DNA of 64,000 bases from Saprospiraceae bacterium (GTDB lineage: Bacteria; Bacteroidota; Bacteroidia; Chitinophagales; Saprospiraceae). Below the pieces are notes generated by a model that saw only the letters and a program-made list of their open reading frames with translations, made no database searches and was not told where the DNA came from. Position numbers and translations under genes: made by a program. The stretch's first letter is position 1, and every line of letters begins with the position of its first letter. The stretch is from NCBI GenBank assembly GCA_026129545.1, contig JAHCHX010000002.1, forward strand, positions 310,001-374,000, given 5' to 3'. Positions 7,975 through 15,166 of the stretch are shown piece by piece.

Positions 7975-9630
7975 ATGCTGAAACGCCTCCACATCCGCAA
8001 CTACGCGCTCATAGACGAACTCGAAATCAACTTTTCAGACCGTCTGACCATCATCACCGGCGAAACCGGAGCGGGCAAATCCATCCTGCTCGGCGCGCTC
8101 GGCCTCGTGATGGGCGAACGCGCCGACACCAAAGTGTTTTACAACGACACGGAAAAATGCATCGTGGAGGCTTGCTTCGAAGTGGCAAAATATGACCTGC
8201 GCGAATTTTTTGAGGAAAACGAATTGGACTACGACGCGGAAATCGTCATCCGCCGCGAACTATCGCCCGCCGGGAAAAGCCGCGCTTTCGTGAACGACAC
8301 GCCTGTGAACAACCAAGTGCTGCAACGCCTCACCGAAGCGCTCGTTGACTTGCATCAGCAGTTCGACGTGCTGGACATTCACAACGTCAATTTCCAACTG
8401 CGGATGATTGACGCATTGGCTGATAACACGCTGATCTTGAAAGATTATCAACAAGGTTACCGCCGTTATACCGCCGATAAAAAACGCCTCGCCGAACTCG
8501 TCAACCTGAGCGAAAACGGTGCGAAGGAGATGGAATTTCTCCGCTTTCAACTCGACGAACTCCGCCAAACCGAACTCTCTGACGGCGAACAGGAAACCCT
8601 CGAAGCCGAACTCGCCCGCCTCTCCAACGCCGAGGACATCAAACGCACTTACGGAGCAGCCTACAACTACCTCGCCGAGGCCGAACAAAACATCGTCGGT
8701 CAACTCCAAGAAATCGCCCGTAGCATGAGCGGCACACGCAAACTCTCCGGCCAACTTTCCACCTTGAGCGAGCGGCTGGATGCTTTAGTGGTTGACTTGC
8801 AAGACCTTGCCAAAGACTGCGAACGCATCGCAGAAGCCACCGAGCACGACCCGGCGCGTATTGCCGAAGTGCAGGAACGCCTTAATGTGATGTACAAATT
8901 GCAGAAAAAACACGGCGCGGCATCCATCGGCGAGTTGCTCGTTTTGCAGGAAAATTTAGAAAAACAGACGGCGAGTTTCACCGACCTCGGTGGCGAAATC
9001 ACCCGGCTCGAACAATCCATCGCCGAGCAGGAACGCCAACTCCGCGCCATCGCGGCCACCCTCAGCGAGCGCCGCCGCGCCATCCCCGCTGCCTTTGAAG
9101 AGCGCGTCCATGCCATGCTCACCCAACTTTCCATGCCCCACGCACGCCTCCGCGTGGATATCCGCGACACTCCCTCGCTCACGCCCACCGGCGCCGACGA
9201 TGTGCAATTTCTCTTTGCCAGCAACGTCGGCTCGCGCTACCTGCCCATCAAAGACGTGGCCTCCGGCGGCGAACTTTCCCGCCTCACGCTCTGCACCAAG
9301 AGCCTCGTGGCCGATGCCATCCCGCTGCCAACGCTGATTTTCGATGAGATAGACTCCGGCATCAGCGGCGATGTCTCTTTGAAAATGGGCCTGATACTGA
9401 AAGAACTGAGCGCTCGCCACCAAGTCGTCAGCATTACGCACACCCCGCAAATCGCCGCGCGTGCCGACGCGCACTACTTCGTGTATAAAAATGTGGCCGA
9501 CAACCGCACCGTGACCAAAATCCGCCTGCTCAACGCGGACGAGCGCGTGCGCTCCATCGCCGTCATGCTCAGCGGCAACCCGCCCAGCGATGCGGCTGTG
9601 GCGACGGCGAGGGAGTTGGTGGGAGGGTGA
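7975..9630 (+). CDS. recN: DNA repair protein RecN (SMC-like ATPase)
   Basis: 551 residues from ATG 7975 (MLKRLHIRNYALIDELEINF), the standard RecN start and length; a longer in-frame extension encodes nothing RecN-like. Walker A is GETGAGKS, followed by LGALGLVMGERAD. A central coiled coil spans about residues 160-370. The ABC signature VASGGELSRL and Walker B LPTLIFDEIDSGISG are near the C-terminus, followed by the switch His in SITHTPQIAA. RecN binds DNA and bridges broken ends during recombinational repair. It is transcribed alone with a structured leader. Confidence 0.96.
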   Translation: MLKRLHIRNYALIDELEINFSDRLTIITGETGAGKSILLGALGLVMGERADTKVFYNDTEKCIVEACFEVAKYDLREFFEENELDYDAEIVIRRELSPAGKSRAFVNDTPVNNQVLQRLTEALVDLHQQFDVLDIHNVNFQLRMIDALADNTLILKDYQQGYRRYTADKKRLAELVNLSENGAKEMEFLRFQLDELRQTELSDGEQETLEAELARLSNAEDIKRTYGAAYNYLAEAEQNIVGQLQEIARSMSGTRKLSGQLSTLSERLDALVVDLQDLAKDCERIAEATEHDPARIAEVQERLNVMYKLQKKHGAASIGELLVLQENLEKQTASFTDLGGEITRLEQSIAEQERQLRAIAATLSERRRAIPAAFEERVHAMLTQLSMPHARLRVDIRDTPSLTPTGADDVQFLFASNVGSRYLPIKDVASGGELSRLTLCTKSLVADAIPLPTLIFDEIDSGISGDVSLKMGLILKELSARHQVVSITHTPQIAARADAHYFVYKNVADNRTVTKIRLLNADERVRSIAVMLSGNPPSDAAVATARELVGG

Positions 9631-9726
9631 GCGCGGGGCGGGCGCAGCAAACTCGCCATTAGAATGTCGGTAAAATATTTTGTGCGATGTGTTCGTGTAC
9701 CTCCCATCTAATTTTTTTCCGCACAA

Positions 9727-10062
9727 TCAAGATTTTTTGGCCCGAAAATCCATCCAAGCATATTCATAGACAATGCGATACATCTTGCCCTCTTTGTTGA
9801 GGTAGGTACCTGTGTGGTGTTCATATTTGAACCCGGTGCGCGTCAGCACCAGTCGGTCCAACTCGACCTTCGGGGCGCTGCCCATCAAAGTGACCAAAAT
9901 CTCGCGGGTGCGGTGCAGGTAGCCGTCTATCTCGGCCACGGCATCGCGCGTCGCCAGCCTGTGTTCGACGTGCCAAGCATTTTTGCAAGCCACCGAGCAA
10001 AAACGCTTGTCGCAGCGGCCTTTGAACTCGACATCGCATTGCTGGCATTTCAGTCTGTTCAT
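9727..10062 (-). CDS. Small zinc-ribbon protein, unknown function
   Basis: 111 residues. The N-terminus MNRLKCQQCDVEFKGRCDKRFCSVACKNAWH has two CxxC/CxxxC knuckles (Cys6, Cys9, Cys22, Cys26) that should bind zinc. The C-terminal half (LVLTRTGFKYEHHTGTYLNK, YRIVYEYAWM) looks like a small beta domain with aromatic residues. I know the general type as a conserved hypothetical of Bacteroidota, without an assigned role. It faces recN in convergent orientation, and a TAnnTTTG box lies 50 bp upstream. Confidence 0.75.
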   Translation of the reverse strand: MNRLKCQQCDVEFKGRCDKRFCSVACKNAWHVEHRLATRDAVAEIDGYLHRTREILVTLMGSAPKVELDRLVLTRTGFKYEHHTGTYLNKEGKMYRIVYEYAWMDFRAKKS

Positions 10063-10111
10063 GTGCTCGACTTATTGGTTTGCTGTTGTGGAAGACCAGC
10101 GCAAACCAGCA

Positions 10112-10119
10112 CAAACCTA
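10112..10119 (-). promoter_or_regulatory. -7 box of the zinc-ribbon gene
   Basis: On the minus strand the sequence reads TAGGTTTG, matching TAnnTTTG, 50 bp before the ATG at 10062. Confidence 0.45.
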
Positions 10120-10261
10120 TGCGTTTTTGTTCAACAACGGTTGCGACGGATAAAGTGGTTTCCTGTCCGATAGTCAACCGTTTAAAACGATTGTTTTTTG
10201 CAAGCACTTTATTTACAGTTGTTTAAGAGACAACTTTTTTAACAACTTTGTGAAAAAATAC

Positions 10262-10345
10262 AGCGATTCTCGGTTTGCAAGAGGTGTCATCTTGTGAGAA
10301 TGAAAAAGGTGACACCTCGACCTGTTTTTTGAGATGTCACTCCCC
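10262..10345 (+). repeat. Family C palindromic repeat, copy 1, truncated by family B
   Basis: It starts CAGCGATTCTCGGTTTGCAA and runs through GAGGTGTCATC and TTTTGAGATGTCAC like copies 2 and 3, but stops where family B copy 1 begins. No right half of C is found after B. B therefore inserted into C, or a deletion joined them. Confidence 0.75.
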
Positions 10346-10466
10346 CACTGCTGGACATTATTTTTGTGCTGCAAAGACACAAACACAGGTAATGCGTCAA
10401 ATCAATGCGTATTTTGCTTTGCGTCTTTGTGTCTTCGTGGCAAATTTGGAAATGTCCAGCAGTGTG
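10346..10466 (+). repeat. Family B MITE-like repeat, copy 1 (~121 bp)
   Basis: The terminal inverted repeats are CACTGCTGGACATT and AATGTCCAGCAGTG. The inside contains GTGCTGCAAAGACAC and CTTCGTGGCAAATTTGG, shared with copies at 12290-12412 (reverse) and 20755-20869. Confidence 0.85.
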
Positions 10467-10512
10467 ATTATAGCTATCAATTGACCATGCAATTCAAATT
10501 CTTCACGAACCA

Positions 10513-10665
10513 TTGATTGACATTAAAATCACAAAAATAAAAGGCGACCAAATCTGGGCGAAGTTTCAGGTAGCACTTGTGAATGGCTCTTCAAACAATT
10601 CTCCAAATTACCCCGACACTATTGTATTCACCAATGGAAGAGTACAGTACGCACAAGAATTGTGA
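10513..10665 (+). pseudogene. Possible gene remnant (about 50 codons)
   Basis: One frame reads LIDIKITKIKGDQIWAKFQV and continues with VFTNGRVQYAQEL to a TGA at 10663. The residue pattern looks like a natural beta-rich protein, and the frame stays open upstream to 10474. There is no good start and no recognisable family, so this may be a decayed fragment or chance. Confidence 0.25.
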
Positions 10666-10756
10666 AACCGAAGTAAAAATCAAGGATTCAAGCCTACCCG
10701 CCACCTGCAGTCAGCGGGTGGTATGCCAATTTTTTTTGTCGGCGTTTCTGGGCGCT

Positions 10757-10776
10757 CGCCAACCAGAAGGTTGGCG
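10757..10776 (-). terminator. Hairpin directly after the glycosyltransferase stop
   Basis: CGCCAACC, loop AGAA/TTCT, GGTTGGCG gives an 8-bp perfect stem that touches the TAA of the upstream minus-strand gene. A stretch of seven or more A/T follows about 20 bp later, so termination would be imperfect by the classical model. Confidence 0.5.
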
Positions 10777-11904
10777 TTAATGGAATTTTATCAACGCCAA
10801 CAATTTCTTCGCATTCTCGGTGTTGGAGAACTCTTTTTCGAGCACCGCCCGCCGCTCCTCGATTTTTCCCTGCTCGAATGGGGCGTTGATAAGCGCCTCG
10901 ATGGTCTGGCTGATAGCGGCGGCGGAATTGCGGACATAGCACAGTTTGGCCAGCCCGGTGCCGCTCACCATTTCCTCGTTGACGATACAAAAGCGCCCAC
11001 GGAAAAGTGCGTTGATGAGTTTTAGTTTGATACCCGACGACTGGAACGACACGAGCAAGTTAATGTGGGCCTTGGCGATGAGTTCGTTCATGCGTCGGTC
11101 ATCCGGGTTTTCGATGAGGGTGATGTGCTCGTGTCGCTGCACAAGTTCCTTGAGCCGCCATGAGGGTGCCATGCCCGCCACCACGAAGGGTATGTCAATT
11201 TTTGAAAAAATGTTTTCGATGAGCCACATAGCGGACTGCTCATTGTCCGGCACACTCAGTTTTCCGTGAAAAAGGACGTATTCACCCCGACCCAACTGGC
11301 TCTCTACCTGTTCGTTCGGGTGAAACGCGGGGATATAGTGCGTGTTGGCCTTCATCTCCCGGTAGTAGGCTTGGTCGGTGGTGGAGACGGTCAGGATTTC
11401 GTCGGCGTGGAGCACCACTTTCGGCTCGATGCGCTGGAGTTTGATGCTTTCGATGAAGTAGTAGATTTTTTCCAGCACCTCCGTTGGGGCAGTGGAGCGA
11501 GAAAGCCCCTCGTAATACTGCCATTCCACGTTGTGCATCCGAACCAGTTTCTGGCGACCGCGCAACCGCTTGCGCCACAGCCAAGCGGCGGTGTGCATCC
11601 CCTCGAACAGGATGGGGTACCCGTCTCTTTTCAGGCGCTTCAGCAGCGACCCATTTTGGCGAGTACGCATGATGAAAGGCAAAAAACTCAGTTGGTAAAA
11701 CAGCGAGCGGCTGCGCTTGTAGTAGTGGACTTCGTGACAATACTTTTCCAGTTCCTGCTGGGGGGTGCGGCCCCCATATTGGAAGCAATGCAGGATGACC
11801 TTCACGCCTTGTGCGTGGAGCGCCTTGATTTGGTTGAAAATCAGGATAACGCCACCATAGTTTGCAGGGTAGGGAATATCGAAAGAAACGATGTGCAGAT
11901 ACAT
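10777..11904 (-). CDS. Glycosyltransferase, GT4-like
   Basis: 375 residues from ATG 11904 (MYLHIVSFDIPYPANYGG), chosen because the -7 box at 11941-11948 lies inside the longer in-frame extension. The opening IPYPANYGGVILIFNQIKAL matches GT4 enzymes, where the N-lobe contacts the acceptor. Further marks are LVRMHNVEWQYYE, YVLFHGKLSVPDNEQSAMWL (donor lobe start) and the SSGIKLKLINALFRGRFCI helix that normally holds the donor-binding Glu region. It should act at the cytoplasmic face in glycan or cell-surface polysaccharide assembly. No other glycan genes lie beside it. Confidence 0.87.
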   Translation of the reverse strand: MYLHIVSFDIPYPANYGGVILIFNQIKALHAQGVKVILHCFQYGGRTPQQELEKYCHEVHYYKRSRSLFYQLSFLPFIMRTRQNGSLLKRLKRDGYPILFEGMHTAAWLWRKRLRGRQKLVRMHNVEWQYYEGLSRSTAPTEVLEKIYYFIESIKLQRIEPKVVLHADEILTVSTTDQAYYREMKANTHYIPAFHPNEQVESQLGRGEYVLFHGKLSVPDNEQSAMWLIENIFSKIDIPFVVAGMAPSWRLKELVQRHEHITLIENPDDRRMNELIAKAHINLLVSFQSSGIKLKLINALFRGRFCIVNEEMVSGTGLAKLCYVRNSAAAISQTIEALINAPFEQGKIEERRAVLEKEFSNTENAKKLLALIKFH

Positions 11905-11940
11905 ACAGACGGAGGGGTAATGCGTGAGGCTTTTGATGCG

Positions 11941-11948
11941 CAAAAGTA
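11941..11948 (-). promoter_or_regulatory. -7 box of the glycosyltransferase
   Basis: The minus strand reads TACTTTTG, 36 bp before the ATG. The short-unit repeat array begins within 10 bp upstream, so the -33 region falls in the array. Confidence 0.55.
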
Positions 11949-11953
11949 AAAAA

Positions 11954-12289
11954 ATGGGGTAATTAGGAGTCATTAAGGGTTATTAAGGGTCATTAGGGGT
12001 AATTAAGGGTAATTAAGGGTAATTAAGGGTAATTAGGGGTAATTACGGGTAATTAGGGGTCATTGGGGGGCATTAAGAAGGGTAATAAGGGTAATTAGGG
12101 GTAATTAAGGGTCATTGGGGGTAATTAAGGGTAATTAAGGGGTCATTGGGGGTAATTAGGGGTAATTAAGGGGTCATTGGGGGTAATTAAGGGGTCATTG
12201 GGGGTAATTAAGGGTAATTAGGGGTCATTGGGGGTAATTAGGGGTAATTAAGGGGCATTAGGGGGCATTAGGGGTTATTGGGAGGCATT
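11954..12289. repeat. Short-unit array, left arm (GGGTNATTA type)
   Basis: About 30 units of 10-11 bp such as GGGTAATTAAG, GGGTCATTAGG and GGGTCATTGGG follow each other on the plus strand. The right arm at 12413-12651 carries the same units in the opposite direction, so the two could pair as a very large hairpin. Confidence 0.9.
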
Positions 12290-12412
12290 CACACTACTGG
12301 ATATTTTCAAATTTGCCACGAAGTCACAAAGACGCAAAGCAAAATACGCATTTATTTGCCACATTTTGTGCCTCTGCATCTTTGCAGCACAAAAACAATG
12401 TCAAGTAGTGTG
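12290..12412 (-). repeat. Family B MITE-like repeat, copy 2, inside the array
   Basis: CACACTACTGGATATT and AATGTCAAGTAGTGTG form the termini. The internal sequence is the reverse complement of copies 1 and 3. It sits exactly between the two inverted array arms. Confidence 0.85.
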
Positions 12413-12651
12413 GGGGGCTCATTACTCCTAAATTACTCCAATGCCCCCTAATGACCCTTAATTACCCCCAATGACCCCTTAATTACCCCCAATGACCCTT
12501 AATTACCCCCAATGACCCTTAATTACCCCCAATGACCCTTAATTACCCCCAATGACTCCTAATTACCCCCAATGACCCTTAATTACCCCCAATGACCCTT
12601 AATTACCCCCAATGACCCCTTAATTACCCCCAATGACCCTTAATTACCCCA
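12413..12651. repeat. Short-unit array, right arm (TAATNACCC type)
   Basis: Units such as AATTACCCCC and AATGACCCTT alternate regularly with a period near 21 bp. The array ends one base before the stop codon of the sugar isomerase-like gene. Confidence 0.9.
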
Positions 12652-12652
12652 A

Positions 12653-13624
12653 TCACGACAGTTCCGCTCCAACTTTGTAAAGCAGTGCAAGGGTCGCCTT
12701 TATACCGTCGGGTTCGGAGAGCTTGTCGCCTTCGTATTCGATGCCGATGTGCCCCCGATAGCCAGCGTCTTTCACGATTTTGAGCATGCGGCGGTAATCA
12801 GTTTCGATGCAGTTGCCTTGCTCATCAAAGTCATACGTTTTGGCGCTCACGTCTTTGGCAAAAGGCATGAATTCCTTTGTTCCGAGGTAGCGGTCGTACT
12901 CTTCCAAGCATTTACCCTGCCATTCACCTTCCGAACGCTTGATGCAGAAGTTTCCGAAGTCTGGCAGGATGCCGCACTCTTTCATGTTCACCTTTTGCAT
13001 CACGCCAACGAGCCATTTCCCATTGGAGGAGTAGCCGCCGTGATTCTCGACGATGACGCTGATGCCGTGCGTTTTGGCGAAAGTGGTGAGCCGCCTCAGG
13101 CCATCCGCCGCGTTGTCCGCGACCTGTTCGGCAGTGCCTTGCCCGCCCGCGTTGACGCGGATGCAAAAACAGCCGAGATATTTGGCCGCTTCCACCCATT
13201 TGTAATGATTCTCGATGGCTTGCGTGCGTTTGGCAGCGTCCGCGTCGCCCAGATAGCCCTCGCCATCGCACATGATGAGCACGGACTTGACGCCGTTGTC
13301 GTCACAGCGCATCTTCAGGTCGGCGAGGTATTTCGTGTCTTTTGCTTTGTCCTTGAAAAATTGGTTGACATATTCCACTGCTGTGATGCCATAGTCTTTT
13401 TTGGCGACGAGGGGGAAATCGAGATTGGTCATCTGGCCAGCGAAAAGAGCGCGATGAAGCGACCATTCGGCCAGCGAGACCTCAAAGAAGAGACGCTTTC
13501 CAGTAGCGGGGTCAACTGCACCAAAAACATTCTTCGAATTCGTGCAAGAAGCGAGCATTTGTGGCACGAGCAAACTGCCCGAAGCGGCGAGTGCGGTGTC
13601 TTTCATAAACTGACGACGTAGCAT
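12653..13624 (-). CDS. Sugar phosphate isomerase/epimerase-like TIM barrel, Tat-exported lipoprotein
   Basis: 323 residues from ATG 13624. The N-terminus LRRQFMKDTALAASGSLLV is a twin-arginine signal, followed by MLASC, which may act as a lipobox. The body is an AP endonuclease 2/xylose isomerase-like barrel: TNLDFPLVAKKDYGITAVEY, VKSVLIMCDGEGYLGD, CIRVNAGGQG, ISVIVENHGGYSSN (metal-ligand Glu), ILPDFGNFCI and HIGIEYEGD (C-terminal Glu). Such proteins isomerise or epimerise sugars; the substrate is unknown. A TAnnTTTG box lies 36 bp upstream of the start and the inverted array follows the stop. Confidence 0.87.
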   Translation of the reverse strand: MLRRQFMKDTALAASGSLLVPQMLASCTNSKNVFGAVDPATGKRLFFEVSLAEWSLHRALFAGQMTNLDFPLVAKKDYGITAVEYVNQFFKDKAKDTKYLADLKMRCDDNGVKSVLIMCDGEGYLGDADAAKRTQAIENHYKWVEAAKYLGCFCIRVNAGGQGTAEQVADNAADGLRRLTTFAKTHGISVIVENHGGYSSNGKWLVGVMQKVNMKECGILPDFGNFCIKRSEGEWQGKCLEEYDRYLGTKEFMPFAKDVSAKTYDFDEQGNCIETDYRRMLKIVKDAGYRGHIGIEYEGDKLSEPDGIKATLALLYKVGAELS

Positions 13625-13659
13625 GAGCAAAAATTTTATCGTGAAGGATTGGGACATGG

Positions 13660-13667
13660 CAAATGTA
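13660..13667 (-). promoter_or_regulatory. -7 box of the isomerase-like gene
   Basis: The minus strand reads TACATTTG, 36 bp before the ATG. The placement excludes the longer in-frame start at 13714. Confidence 0.6.
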
Positions 13668-13955
13668 GCGCGTTTTTCTTTTGAAAAGATTTGCAGAGAC
13701 CATTTCAGCGTCAAACCACCTGATTTTCAGCATTTCACAGGTTATTGCCTTCTCGTTGCCATCTTTCATTCAAAAGGCAGGGATTTGTCAACCCACGACC
13801 AAATCCCGCTTCTTGGATGTTATTTTCCGTTTGCTGAAAAAATTTTTTTCCGTTCGCTTGTTTATTCTTTGGCAACGCACATACCTTAGAGAAACTTTTT
13901 TGGGCTTGCCCAATTGTCTTTCCAACAATTATATCGTTCACCAAAACTGAGGCTT
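13668..13955. other. Intergenic region between divergent genes
   Basis: AT-rich sequence with no credible gene. It presumably holds the -33 region of the isomerase-like gene and the promoter of the small HTH-like gene, for which I see no clear TAnnTTTG match. Confidence 0.5.
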
Positions 13956-14213
13956 ATGAATATCACTTTCGAGGAGCTGCGCCGCATCAAGCACTCCCTG
14001 CCCACTGGCAGCATCCACCGTATCGCCAAAGAGCTCAACATGGACGAGCAGACCGTGCGCAACTATTTTGGCGCACATAATTACACCGACGGCCAAGTGG
14101 TTGAGTGGCATCTGGAGCCGGGGCCGGGCGGCGGCATCGTTCATTTGGAAGACACCACCATACTCGACCGCGCACTTCAGATTATCGAGGAGCAGCGCGT
14201 CGCCATGCAGTGA
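13956..14213 (+). CDS. Small HTH-like DNA-binding protein, conserved in Bacteroidota
   Basis: 85 residues from ATG 13956. The N-terminal half ITFEELRRIKHSLPTGSIHR plus IAKELNMDEQTVRNYFGA reads as a helix-turn-helix in which TGSIHRIAKELNMDEQTVRNYF is the two-helix core. The C-terminal half has VEWHLEPGPGGGIVHLEDTT, a short acidic/beta segment, and a final helix ILDRALQIIEEQRV. It could be a small transcription regulator, but its target is unknown. It stands alone and ends at a strong terminator. Confidence 0.75.
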   Translation: MNITFEELRRIKHSLPTGSIHRIAKELNMDEQTVRNYFGAHNYTDGQVVEWHLEPGPGGGIVHLEDTTILDRALQIIEEQRVAMQ

Positions 14214-14261
14214 CGAAACAAAACATCACTTTCCGCGCGCCGCAACAAACGGCCGCACGAT

Positions 14262-14304
14262 AAAAGGGAAACCGGTTTGAGCGACACGGTTTCCCTTTTT
14301 CTTT
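14262..14304 (+). terminator. Rho-independent terminator after the HTH-like gene
   Basis: AAAAGGGAAACCG pairs with CGGTTTCCCTTTT across a 12-nt loop and is followed by a T-rich run (TTTTTCTTTT). This is one of the clearest terminators in the window. Confidence 0.85.
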
Positions 14305-14356
14305 TGCCCGTCACAGTCACATGAAAGGCGAGTTTTTCATTTCTCAAAGTTCGCCT

Positions 14357-15166
14357 TCACAAATAAAAACGCTCCGTAAGTTTTTGAAATTCAGCCGAAT
14401 AACCCTGCCCAATCGCCCCGTCGAAAATGCGCAGTCTCTTCCGTTCAAACCGACACGGGTCCCGCTCAAACCGCAACAACAGCCGCTCCACCGGCTTTTC
14501 CGGGCGGGAAAACACTTCCACTTCTTCCGTGCAATAGAGGCCCTGCGACACCGCCAATTCGCACAAACGCCGCCCTTCCTGCACAGGCAAAATCACGCAC
14601 AACCGCCCGTTTTCAGTCAATAATTTTTTAGAAACAGCCAATAACTCTCCCGGCGAAAGCGAAGCCGTGTGCCGACCCAAGCGGCGCGAAGCATCGGGTG
14701 AGACTACCGTTTCGGAGAAAAACGGCGGGTTGCTCACAATCAAGTCAAATCGCCTGTCGGTCTTTTGGGCAAAATCCTGAATCGAGGACTCGACGAGTTC
14801 CAAACGACCTGCCCATGGTGAATTGGCAAAATTGCGGCGGGCGAGGGCAGCGGAAGGCGGATGGATTTCGACGGCGGTGATATGCCCCACCCCCGACCCC
14901 TCCCCGCCAGCAGGCGGGAGGGGAGCGTCGCTGCGTACCGCGCCGTATGGCGCAGGTACTCTCCCGGTGGAGGGGGGTGCGGGGGTGGGGCTGCGCTGCG
15001 CCAGCATCAGCGCCACCAAGCCCGTGCCGGCACCGATGTCGAGTATGTTCAGACAATTTTCCACATCCGCCCAAGCGCCGAGCAACACCCCATCGGTGCC
15101 AACGGGGTGCGCCGCGCCTTCCTGCTCAACGCTAAATTTTTTGAAACGAAATGGTTGCGATGCCAT
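14357..15166 (-). CDS. tRNA1(Val) adenine-N6 methyltransferase, TrmN6 (YfiC) family, with a repeat-derived insert
   Basis: 269 residues. The SAM-dependent fold shows VGTDGVLLGAWAD, motif I ILDIGAGTGLVALMLAQR and the N6-adenine motif SNPPFF at about 141-146. E. coli TrmN6 modifies A37 of tRNA1(Val); I infer the same type of reaction. Between motif I and the next strand (ITAVEIHP) lie 37 extra residues, about 59-95, rich in Pro and Gly (TPAPPSTGR, PLPPAGGEGSGVG). The DNA there is a GC-rich palindromic repeat. The gene overlaps the end of the phospholipase-like gene by 35 bp, so the two are cotranscribed. Confidence 0.85.
   Translation of the reverse strand: MASQPFRFKKFSVEQEGAAHPVGTDGVLLGAWADVENCLNILDIGAGTGLVALMLAQRSPTPAPPSTGRVPAPYGAVRSDAPLPPAGGEGSGVGHITAVEIHPPSAALARRNFANSPWAGRLELVESSIQDFAQKTDRRFDLIVSNPPFFSETVVSPDASRRLGRHTASLSPGELLAVSKKLLTENGRLCVILPVQEGRRLCELAVSQGLYCTEEVEVFSRPEKPVERLLLRFERDPCRFERKRLRIFDGAIGQGYSAEFQKLTERFYL
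14882..14992 (-). repeat. In-frame palindromic repeat inside the methyltransferase gene
   Basis: The segment contains CTCCCCGCCAGCAGGCGGGAG, a self-complementary core, and is flanked by GGGGTGGGGC-like and CCCCACCCCC-like words that pair with each other. Its length (111 bp, 37 codons) keeps the frame. Homologues of TrmN6 do not need this segment. Confidence 0.75.

Noticed and set aside
11954..12651. Short-unit array as a CRISPR array
   Set aside because: Units are 10-21 bp, without unique spacers of constant length, and no cas genes are near; the two arms are inverted.
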